In this document: one piece after another, positions 15,340-22,816 of the stretch
How positions within the stretch are numbered: the stretch's first letter is position 1
Layout of the letters: each line of letters begins with the position of its first letter
Notes under the pieces: model-generated
What the model was told of the DNA's origin: nothing
The model's database searches: none
Seen by the model: only the letters and a program-made list of their open reading frames with translations
Translations under genes and position numbers: made by a program
DNA from: a virus
Length of the DNA stretch: 33,397 nucleotides
Virus record (IMG/VR): IMGVR_UViG_3300008216_002925
Span: 1 to 33,397 of that record
Reading direction: 5' to 3' (one strand)

Positions 15340-16103
15340 GTCATACCCAAATCATTGGATTTGCAGGACATAAACAATCTGGTAAAAACACTGCTTGTAA
15401 CTTTATTTTAGCAACTAAACTGGCTGAGTTGGGTGTCAGTAAGAGTACTCGACTAACCGATCTTGGCGAAATTGAAGTTACAGATATACTTGACGAGACT
15501 GTATCTGGACAAGAATGGATGCCATTTAAGCCTCCTCATGTAGATGTGGAAAGTTTATTTGATAATGAGCTAGGTAAGTTTGTTAAAATATATTCTTTTG
15601 CCCAAAAACTGAAACAGCTTTGTGTTGATGTTTTAGGGCTTGACAAAGACCTTGTGTTTGGTAATGATCAACAGAAAAATACTAAAACACATATTAAATG
15701 GGATAATATTAAATCGTCTACTAAAAATAAGGGATATATGACAGTTAGGGAGATTTTACAATATGTTGGAACTGATATGTTCAGAGGGTTAGATCCTACG
15801 ATTTGGGTTAATGCTTGTATAAACCAAATCAAAAAAGAACAACCAGAACTTGCACTTGTTTCTGATGTACGATTTGAGAACGAAGTTAAGGCCATTCAAA
15901 ACGAAGGCGGTTATGTTATTGGCCTAACTCGAAGTCCGTTTAAAGAGCCAAAGAAAGACCATGTAAGCGAAACTGCCCCTGCCCAGTGTTTAGATATTTG
16001 TGATATGGTTATAGATAATGCTAGCCTATCCATTCCCGAACAAAACGAACAAATATATTTAGCTATTAAACATTTAAATAATATTCCCGACATTATAGTC
16101 TAG
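15336..16103 (+). CDS. Deoxynucleoside monophosphate kinase
   Basis: This gene encodes 255 residues. The P-loop is GHKQSGKNT at about 11-19 in IIGFAGHKQSGKNTACNFIL, the same GxKxSGKxT type seen in phage dNMP kinases such as T4 gp1. FAQKLKQLC followed by FGNDQQKN resembles the family's substrate region, and SDVRFENEVKAIQ matches its conserved late motif. The enzyme phosphorylates dNMPs, including dTMP made by ThyA, to dNDPs. Together with the deaminase, RNR and ThyA it completes the dTTP route. ATGA overlap upstream. Confidence 0.85.
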   Translation: MSHTQIIGFAGHKQSGKNTACNFILATKLAELGVSKSTRLTDLGEIEVTDILDETVSGQEWMPFKPPHVDVESLFDNELGKFVKIYSFAQKLKQLCVDVLGLDKDLVFGNDQQKNTKTHIKWDNIKSSTKNKGYMTVREILQYVGTDMFRGLDPTIWVNACINQIKKEQPELALVSDVRFENEVKAIQNEGGYVIGLTRSPFKEPKKDHVSETAPAQCLDICDMVIDNASLSIPEQNEQIYLAIKHLNNIPDIIV

Positions 16104-16112
16104 GGGTAAAAC

Positions 16113-16523
16113 ATGCCAATTGAAGACACTTCTAAAACCATCATTGTTGATTGTGACGGTGTCATTGCAGATAAAAGTCATGGCGGACAATACCATTTAG
16201 CCGAACCTCTTACTCATGGCATAGAACAAGTTAATAAACTATACGACATGGGGTACGATATTACATTGTATACTGCTAGATATGGAGACAGAGAAAAGGG
16301 TAGCATACATTTACAATATGAACGAGGATATAGAGAATGGACCGATTGGTTAGAAAAGCACGATGTTAAATACACACATGCTTTTATGGGAAAGCCCGGT
16401 GGCATTATGTATATCGACGATAAAGCTGCGAGAGTTGAAGGTGATAACCAAGCTGGATGGGATCAGGTATGGAGAGAAGTGGATAATTTACAAGGACGCG
16501 ACCGCTATGGAAATAAGATATGA
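16113..16523 (+). CDS. HAD-like phosphatase, possible 5'-nucleotidase
   Basis: This gene encodes 136 residues. Motif I is IVDCDGVIAD with Asp13 and Asp15 (DxDGV), motif II LYTARYGDR lies in the Thr/Ser region, and motif IV is MYIDDKA near the C-terminus. The cap is very small, as in short HAD phosphatases. The substrate is unknown; with neighbours acting on nucleotides, a 5'(3')-nucleotidase is one option. GGGG lies shortly upstream of the ATG, and the stop overlaps the next start. Confidence 0.75.
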   Translation: MPIEDTSKTIIVDCDGVIADKSHGGQYHLAEPLTHGIEQVNKLYDMGYDITLYTARYGDREKGSIHLQYERGYREWTDWLEKHDVKYTHAFMGKPGGIMYIDDKAARVEGDNQAGWDQVWREVDNLQGRDRYGNKI

Positions 16524-17590
16524 TACCTATAGTATATTTTAGATCTTCATCGTTTAATTGTCACCGATTTTGTCCGATGCAATATTATCTAGAGTATACT
16601 TTGGGGTGGCGAGGACCGTCTAATAAAAAAGCCGATAAGGGCACCATAGTTCATAAGGTTTTGGAAATTTGTGCTGTCGCCAAAAAAGCCTTACAAGATG
16701 GTAAGAAAATCATTACCGACGAGCATATAGGTCGTGTTAGCACATGCAACTACAAGCCTGAATATCTAGATAAAATTACAGCAAGAGTTTATAAGTATTA
16801 TACAGCTCGAATCCTTCATCATCAGTGGACAGACAAAGACGCTAAAGATTGTCAAAAGTGGGTTTGGAAAGCTCTAGAGTATAACGATGGCATGTTCAAT
16901 CCTCGCAACAGAGACGTAATTGATGCTGAACCACATTTTGATTTTCCAATAAAAAAAGGCTGGGCAAATTATTCCTATCAGATGGGTGATGAAAAAATCG
17001 AAGGATGCCTGAGTTTAAAGGGTACAATAGACTTAGTAACTCGACTTGATAACGATACAATAGAAGTGATCGATTGGAAAACCGGAAGGAGATTAGATTG
17101 GGCTACGGGAAAAGAAAAAACACAAGCCAGTCTATTCAAAGATCCGCAGCTCAGAATTTATCATTATGCAGTCAAGCAGATGTATCCTGAAGTGTCCTCG
17201 TTTATTATTACAATATTTTTTATTAATGACGGAGGAGCATTTACATTAAATTTCCAAGACGAAGACTTAAAAGACACAGAAAGAATGCTTAAAAACAAGT
17301 TTGAATTTATTAAAGAAACAAATGATCCAAAAATTATTAGACATATAGACCCTTCACAATCATGGAAATGTACAAGGCTATGTCATCAAGGGATGAGTAC
17401 TTTTGAAGACACACATGTACGATCTATAGAAGAACATCGTCCTAGACAAAAAACTCCTTACGGACAACCCATGACTAAGTGTGAACAAACCAGATATATG
17501 ATTAAAAAATATGGTATTGATTGGGCTACGCATAACTTAGCACACCCTGATCATTCAATTGGAACCTATCAACCTCCGGGAGAAGTATAA
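16520..17590 (+). CDS. Cas4/RecB-family nuclease, possible iron-sulfur enzyme
   Basis: This gene encodes 356 residues. Core nuclease motifs of the RecB/Cas4 PD-(D/E)XK group are in order: GTIVH with His45, Asp171 within LSLKGTIDLV, VIDWKTG with Asp185 and Lys187, and PQLRIYHYA with Gln210. Cysteine pairs flank the core: Cys14 and Cys18 (CHRFC) near the N-terminus and Cys284 and Cys288 (CTRLC) after it. That split arrangement resembles the iron-sulfur-coordinating cysteines of AddB and Cas4, although in Cas4 the split is one plus three. It could process DNA ends for recombination or replication. Confidence 0.8.
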   Translation: MIPIVYFRSSSFNCHRFCPMQYYLEYTLGWRGPSNKKADKGTIVHKVLEICAVAKKALQDGKKIITDEHIGRVSTCNYKPEYLDKITARVYKYYTARILHHQWTDKDAKDCQKWVWKALEYNDGMFNPRNRDVIDAEPHFDFPIKKGWANYSYQMGDEKIEGCLSLKGTIDLVTRLDNDTIEVIDWKTGRRLDWATGKEKTQASLFKDPQLRIYHYAVKQMYPEVSSFIITIFFINDGGAFTLNFQDEDLKDTERMLKNKFEFIKETNDPKIIRHIDPSQSWKCTRLCHQGMSTFEDTHVRSIEEHRPRQKTPYGQPMTKCEQTRYMIKKYGIDWATHNLAHPDHSIGTYQPPGEV

Positions 17591-18082
17591 ATGATTGAAA
17601 TTAAAATTACTCCACAAATGAAAAAACGAGCGTGGACCAAAGCTAGGCAAATGGGTAAGCTTAGAAACTCTATTACTCGTGGCCAAGGAAACATAGCGGG
17701 ATTTTTGGGAGAAGAAGTGGCTAACGAATTAATTAAAGGACAAGTTAATAATACTTATGATTATGACATCTTATATAAGAATATTAAATATGATGTAAAA
17801 ACTAAAAGATGTACGTCTGCCCCTAAAGATCACTATGAATGTTCAATTGCGGCGTATAACACTAAACAAAAATGCGATAGATATGCATTCGTTCGCATAG
17901 AGTGGGTTAATGGCAAATGGGGAAGAGCATGGGTATTGGGATGGTTAGATCATAAAGAATATTTTAATAAAGCCGAAAAACTCAATCGAGGAGATATTGA
18001 TAGGTCTAATGGATATATGGTAAAAGCAGACTGTTATAATGTGCCGATTAATAAACTAAGAAATTTTAGGAGAAGGAAATGA
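17591..18082 (+). CDS. Possible PD-(D/E)XK nuclease
   Basis: This gene encodes 163 residues. GFLGEEVANELI gives an early helix with Glu41/Glu42, DYDILYKNIKYDVKTKR gives Asp59 and DVK with Asp68 and Lys70. This is the E...D...(D/E)xK order of PD-(D/E)XK nucleases, though I cannot name a family. The protein is basic and ends in FRRRK. It sits between the Cas4-like nuclease and the polymerase, so a resolvase or repair role is plausible. GGGAG at 17578-17582 is the ribosome site. Confidence 0.55.
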   Translation: MIEIKITPQMKKRAWTKARQMGKLRNSITRGQGNIAGFLGEEVANELIKGQVNNTYDYDILYKNIKYDVKTKRCTSAPKDHYECSIAAYNTKQKCDRYAFVRIEWVNGKWGRAWVLGWLDHKEYFNKAEKLNRGDIDRSNGYMVKADCYNVPINKLRNFRRRK

Positions 18083-19956
18083 CTTATGTTCCTTTGCATG
18101 TTCATTCTGAATATAGCTTGTTGAATGGACTTTCGCAAACACATCAGATTTCAAAAAGAATTTCTGATATCGAAAGCAATGTCTGCGCATTAACAGATCA
18201 TGGTAGTGTTTCTGGTGCGGTTGACTTTTCAAGAACTCTAACTAATGCTTCGCAAAAACCCATTCTGGGATGCGAATTTAATATTTGTTTTAATAATGCT
18301 AAAGAAAAAACTCAAGAAAATCGAGATTTAATTCACCAAGTTATTTTAGCAAAGAATTTGCAGGGCTGGAAAGATATTTTAGGTCTAGTATCCCAATCAA
18401 ACCACCCAGATCAATTCTACTATAAGCCACGCATTGATTTTGATCAGCTAAAAAAAGTCGCACAAAAAGGGAATTTAATATCTTTTAGCGGACATTTAGG
18501 TTCATATTTAGGTAGGCTTGCAGAAGAGAACGAACCAGACGATTTGATTTCCAAAGCTGCACTGAAAATGCAAGAAATATTTGGAAAAGATAATTTTTTT
18601 ATTGAAATACAGTTAATCGATTCTGATAACAATGAAACTTCAAAAATTACAGCTGCCAAATTACGTGAGATTTCTAAGCAAACTGGCATTCCATGTGTGG
18701 CAACTCCAGACGCACATTATCCTACTAGAGAGGCCGCAGAGGACCAACAAGTGCTTCTATGCACGTCTTTAAAAAAGACTATAGGACAAGTTCAACGGGA
18801 ATTAAAAGAGGGCAAATCTAAATCCTTACAGTCCTTTTTTTCTTCAAACAACTTCCATATTCCCTCCTATGAGGAGATGAAACAATACCATAATGATGAA
18901 GAGCTAGCCAATACAATTCTCATTGCCGATATGTGCGAACCCTATAATATTCTCGGACCTCCCAATCCACCCGAATTCAAATGTCCCTCTGGATATTCTC
19001 CCAAAGAATACTTGCGTTATCTTTGTAAAATGGGTTGGGCACAAAAAATGCAGCACGTTAACAAAGAGAACCCCAAATTTCCACAATACGGAGAACGGGT
19101 TAATGAAGAGTTAGAGATATTCGAAGGAGCAGGTCTATCTAGTTACTTTTTAATTGTACAAGATATCTTAAAATATTGTAAAGACTCTGGTTATTTAACG
19201 GGTCCGGGACGAGGCAGTGCGGCAGGATGTATGGTTTCTTATTTAATTGGTATTACTCAAATTGATCCAGTGAAATATGATTTGGTATTTGAAAGATTTT
19301 ATAATGCGGGAAGAAATACAGACGAACGAATTTCTATGCCCGATATCGATATCGATATTCCAAAACAAGCCCGAGAAAAAGTTATTGAATATATTAAACA
19401 AAGATACGGTACAAACAATGTTGCTCAAATAGTAACCTATCAAACATTACAAGGACGGTCTGCATTAAAAAGAGTCATGCAAGCTCGTGGTAATATATCT
19501 TTTACAGAACAAAACGAAATTACTAAACATATTATGGATGAGGCAAAGATTGCAGATGAACTTCAGGACATGAAAGAAGAGCTTGGAGAATCATCCCTAA
19601 TTTTATGGGCATTAAAAAATAGAAAAGAAAAACTAAAAGACTGGTGTGAAATAGGTGAGAATGGAAAATTAGAAGGTAAACTATCTAAGGTATTTGAACA
19701 GGCTATGCGTATGGAGGGAACCAAAATTATTCAGTCTAAACATGCAGCAGGTGTTGTAATTTCACCCTCTCCTATTTATGATACATGTCCGATGATTAGA
19801 TCTGCGGCTAAAGGAGATAAAAATCTATTGGCCGGATTTGAAGGACCAAGCTGTGAGGATGTTGGTCTGTTAAAATTAGACGTACTAGGAATTAGAATGT
19901 TAGATAAAATTATGGAAGTTCCGCGTATTATTTCACCCTTACTTCAACAGTCATAG
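18079..19956 (+). CDS. dnaE: DNA polymerase III alpha subunit, N-terminal part (PHP and palm)
   Basis: This gene encodes 625 residues. The N-terminus is a PHP domain (YVPLHVHSEYSLLNG; His7 and His9). The catalytic palm carries GPGRGSAAGCMVSYLIG, PDIDIDI with Asp422 and Asp424, and the third catalytic aspartate in LLKLDVLGI at Asp601. These match E. coli DnaE Asp401, Asp403 and Asp555. The frame ends 24 residues after that aspartate, where E. coli DnaE continues into the fingers. The rest is encoded at 20631-22280, with an exonuclease gene in between. A strong GGAGAAGGAA ribosome site precedes the start. There is no Hint/intein motif at the end, so protein splicing is unlikely. Confidence 0.92.
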   Translation: MTYVPLHVHSEYSLLNGLSQTHQISKRISDIESNVCALTDHGSVSGAVDFSRTLTNASQKPILGCEFNICFNNAKEKTQENRDLIHQVILAKNLQGWKDILGLVSQSNHPDQFYYKPRIDFDQLKKVAQKGNLISFSGHLGSYLGRLAEENEPDDLISKAALKMQEIFGKDNFFIEIQLIDSDNNETSKITAAKLREISKQTGIPCVATPDAHYPTREAAEDQQVLLCTSLKKTIGQVQRELKEGKSKSLQSFFSSNNFHIPSYEEMKQYHNDEELANTILIADMCEPYNILGPPNPPEFKCPSGYSPKEYLRYLCKMGWAQKMQHVNKENPKFPQYGERVNEELEIFEGAGLSSYFLIVQDILKYCKDSGYLTGPGRGSAAGCMVSYLIGITQIDPVKYDLVFERFYNAGRNTDERISMPDIDIDIPKQAREKVIEYIKQRYGTNNVAQIVTYQTLQGRSALKRVMQARGNISFTEQNEITKHIMDEAKIADELQDMKEELGESSLILWALKNRKEKLKDWCEIGENGKLEGKLSKVFEQAMRMEGTKIIQSKHAAGVVISPSPIYDTCPMIRSAAKGDKNLLAGFEGPSCEDVGLLKLDVLGIRMLDKIMEVPRIISPLLQQS

Positions 19957-19966
19957 AGGATTTCAA

Positions 19967-20641
19967 ATGAATAACCGTTGGATTATAGTTTTTGATTGGG
20001 AGACTGACAGTCCAGATCCCACCACTTGCAATCCCGTAGAATTAGCAGCAGTTCCGATAGACCCTAGAACTTTGGATATTAAAATAGACAAAGCTTTTAG
20101 TGCTGCTATTAAACCTCCGGGAATTACCAAAGAAGAATACTTTACTGATGAAAAACAGAAGACCATCGAATGGCACGCAAAACAAAGGGGTGTGACCAGC
20201 GAAGATATTATCAAGAGTTGGAAATCGGGTAAGAGCGAAAAAATTGTTTGGAAAAACTTTTGTGAATATTGTAAAAAGTTTAATATAGAAAAGTCTCATA
20301 ATAACTGGTATACTGAGCCTATTGCTGCTGGCTATAACATTATAGGCTTTGATCTTCCCATTTGTGAAAGACTAGTAAAAAAACATAAAACGAAAATGCC
20401 CTTTGCTAAAGTCACCAAAATAGATGTTATGGACCTTATGTTTTATTGGCTTGAAAATTTAGACGAACCTCAAAATATGAGATTAGATACTATGCGAGGT
20501 TGGTTTGGTATTAAAGCAGAGCAAGCACACGAAGCTTTATCTGATACTATAGATAGTGCAAAATTATTAACACAATTTATGAAATTTCATAGAAGACAAT
20601 CTAGTGTGGCTAAATTTAAGGGAGCGATGTGTGACAAGTGA
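19967..20641 (+). CDS. DEDDh 3'-5' exonuclease (DnaQ-like), lying between the DnaE halves
   Basis: This gene encodes 224 residues. DEDDh motifs: FDWETDS with Asp10 and Glu12, NIIGFDLP with Asp129, and AHEALSDTIDSA with His188 and Asp193 (HxxxxD). This is the proofreading-type exonuclease fold of DnaQ and the PolC exonuclease domain. The phage gene interrupts the polymerase coding region, starting 10 bases after the N-terminal part and overlapping the C-terminal part by 11 bases. It most likely proofreads for this polymerase. GAGG just upstream gives a ribosome site. Confidence 0.88.
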   Translation: MNNRWIIVFDWETDSPDPTTCNPVELAAVPIDPRTLDIKIDKAFSAAIKPPGITKEEYFTDEKQKTIEWHAKQRGVTSEDIIKSWKSGKSEKIVWKNFCEYCKKFNIEKSHNNWYTEPIAAGYNIIGFDLPICERLVKKHKTKMPFAKVTKIDVMDLMFYWLENLDEPQNMRLDTMRGWFGIKAEQAHEALSDTIDSAKLLTQFMKFHRRQSSVAKFKGAMCDK

Positions 20642-22280
20642 AGTCTTTGAATGTGGATGCAAATTTGAAGTGCGCAGTGGCGAGGTTGTCTATGACCCTA
20701 ACATTGAAACACTCCCATTGAACTGCGAAGCTACTTGGGATATGATTTGCGAAGGCAATACCAAAGGTGTGTTCCAATTGGAATCACAGTTGGGTAGAAG
20801 TATGTCCGAAAAAGTTAAGCCTCGCAATATTGAAGAACTATCAGATTTAATTGCTATTATTCGACCCGGTTGTATGGAAGCTATTGTAGATGGCAAAAGT
20901 CTTACACAACACTATATAGATCGTAAGCATGGCATAGATCCGATAGAGTATTTCCACGACGCACTCAAACCCATTCTTTCTAGTACCTATGGCATTTTAG
21001 TTTACCAAGAACAGGCTTTGCTGATAGCTAGGGATATTGGAGGATTTGATTTACAGGAAGCCGACATTCTTCGTAAAGCTATTGGAAAAAAGAACGTTTC
21101 TCTAATGACTAAGTTGAGAAAACAATTTATTGAAAAGGCCGAAGTGAAGGGGACGGTTGATAAACAACAGGCAAAAGAAATTTTTGGGTGGATTGAGAAG
21201 TCACAAAGATATTCTTTTAATAAGTCTCATTCAGTCAGCTATGCATACAATGCTTATCTTACAGCTTATACAAAACAACATTTCCCACACGAGTTTTTTA
21301 CCTCATATCTCAAACATTCTATCGGCAAGCCAGATGCATATTTGGAAATAGAAGAATTAGTAAACAATGCTCGTTTGATGAACATCGACGTTCAGCCTCC
21401 TAATATCAAACAAATGAATAAATATTTTACATTAATTGTTGATACATTCCCAACTTTTGGCATTACAGAAATTAAGGGCGTAGGTGGTTCGGTATACGAC
21501 AAAATGATATTGTGTTTAGAAAGAAATAAAATAGACTTACAAGCGTGTGATTGGGATACATTTCTTATTGGCTTTGGCTCTTGCATTAAAGCAGACTCAT
21601 TTGAAGCCCTAATATTAAGTGGTGCTCTAGATTGTTTTAAAATTAGTCGTAGTAAAATGAGCCATGAATTAAAAATGTTTAGAGAATTAAGCAAGCGAGA
21701 AATTCCTTGGATAGAAAAGTACAAACAAGACAGTCCAAATCAAAACTTTGCTGAGTGCATTCAAGCCATGCTAGATGAAAATAACTGGTCAGATCGTCAT
21801 CGACCAATATTTCGAAAAGATAGAGTTGAAATTGTAGAAAGCATCATTGATTCTTTAAAAAATCCCGGCTATGAATTAGTTGATTTATCGGGTTGGAAAG
21901 CTCGACAAGAAGAAAAATACTTAGGCGTATCATTAACCTGTGCCAGAGTAGACGAATATGATATCAGTGGAGCAAACTGCACCTGTAAGGAATACGTAGA
22001 TGGTTTTAATTCCAAAGGTACAATTAGGATAGCGGCTCAGGTGGACGACGTTAAAGAGTGGAAAATTAAACGGGGAAGTGCTAAGGGGCAAAAAATGGCT
22101 TTCGTGACCGTGAGTGATGGAACATGCAATCTTGATAGTGTAACAATTTTTTCTGAAGAATGGAATAAATATGCTAAACATATTAAGGAAGGAAGTATAC
22201 TATTACTGATAGGTAATAGAGATAAAAAAAGAGGAAGTTTTTTAATAAAATCGGTGTCTAAGATTAAAAATCTAGCTTAG
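20631..22280 (+). CDS. dnaE: DNA polymerase III alpha subunit, C-terminal part (fingers to OB fold)
   Basis: The start is GTG at 20631, six bases after AAGGGAG (20618-20624); an earlier GTG at 20604 lacks such a site. It encodes 549 residues. GNTKGVFQLESQLGRSM and IAIIRPGCME match the fingers motif FQLESRGM...RPGP of DnaE. YSFNKSHSVSYAYNAY matches the FNKSHSxAY element. A helix-hairpin-helix-like region (about 280-310) and a C-terminal OB fold (about 445-549) complete the usual DnaE order. The N-terminal 15 residues carry ECGCKFE, a cysteine pair not expected in DnaE. Joined with the N-terminal part the total is 1174 residues, close to E. coli DnaE (1160). Confidence 0.92.
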   Translation: MTSEVFECGCKFEVRSGEVVYDPNIETLPLNCEATWDMICEGNTKGVFQLESQLGRSMSEKVKPRNIEELSDLIAIIRPGCMEAIVDGKSLTQHYIDRKHGIDPIEYFHDALKPILSSTYGILVYQEQALLIARDIGGFDLQEADILRKAIGKKNVSLMTKLRKQFIEKAEVKGTVDKQQAKEIFGWIEKSQRYSFNKSHSVSYAYNAYLTAYTKQHFPHEFFTSYLKHSIGKPDAYLEIEELVNNARLMNIDVQPPNIKQMNKYFTLIVDTFPTFGITEIKGVGGSVYDKMILCLERNKIDLQACDWDTFLIGFGSCIKADSFEALILSGALDCFKISRSKMSHELKMFRELSKREIPWIEKYKQDSPNQNFAECIQAMLDENNWSDRHRPIFRKDRVEIVESIIDSLKNPGYELVDLSGWKARQEEKYLGVSLTCARVDEYDISGANCTCKEYVDGFNSKGTIRIAAQVDDVKEWKIKRGSAKGQKMAFVTVSDGTCNLDSVTIFSEEWNKYAKHIKEGSILLLIGNRDKKRGSFLIKSVSKIKNLA

Positions 22281-22309
22281 ATAAGATACTATATTAATAG
22301 GGGATTTAC

Positions 22310-22816
22310 ATGGATAATCTAATAGAAAATAACATGGGACTTATACTTACTATAGTTAATAGGTTTAATCCTAAAAATCAAAACGAAAAAGAAGAGTATA
22401 TTCAAGCTGGTCGTATAGGGCTCTGGAAAGCCCTGACTAAATTTTCAACAACTGGGGGTAGCAAGTTTTCTCCGTATGCATGGAACCCTATTAAATGGGA
22501 AATTATTAAAGAGATAAGATCCATTCAAACAAAATATCACATTGAATTCGCAGGATCTGGCAAAGACATTGAAGAATACCAGCTTAAATATTCTAATAAT
22601 GACAAAAATTTTTCTAAAAATGCTTATATTAATAATGATTCTGATTTTTGGGAAATCTTACCTTCAAGTCTTACCACCTTAGAAGAAACTACTATCTCAT
22701 TAAAATCGGAAGGATATAATTTTAAAGAGATATCTAATAAATTAAATCTTGATAGATCTAGAATTAAAAAGATCTTCGACAGCGCAGTAAATAAAATAAG
22801 AGAACATAATAAATGA
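22310..22816 (+). CDS. Phage sigma-70-family sigma factor
   Basis: This gene encodes 168 residues. Region 2 is recognisable: LIENNMGLILTIVNRFN, then EEYIQAGRIGLWKALTKF (family DLIQEGxIGLxxAxxKF), then KFSPYAWNPIKWEIIKEI (family FSTYAxxxIRxxI). The last 45 residues (TTISLKSEGYNFKEISNKLN and following) look like region 4 helix-turn-helix. Region 1 and region 3 are missing. This small form is typical of phage middle or late sigma factors such as T4 gp55. It would guide host RNA polymerase to phage promoters, possibly the TAGGA-rich blocks at 1306 and 2009. GGGGA lies upstream of the ATG. Confidence 0.85.
   Translation: MDNLIENNMGLILTIVNRFNPKNQNEKEEYIQAGRIGLWKALTKFSTTGGSKFSPYAWNPIKWEIIKEIRSIQTKYHIEFAGSGKDIEEYQLKYSNNDKNFSKNAYINNDSDFWEILPSSLTTLEETTISLKSEGYNFKEISNKLNLDRSRIKKIFDSAVNKIREHNK

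Noticed and set aside
19930-20690. Possible intein or split intein at the DnaE break
   Set aside because: Neither the end of the first half nor the start of the second shows Hint-domain blocks, and the FNKSHS element where cyanobacterial DnaE is split is intact in the second half.
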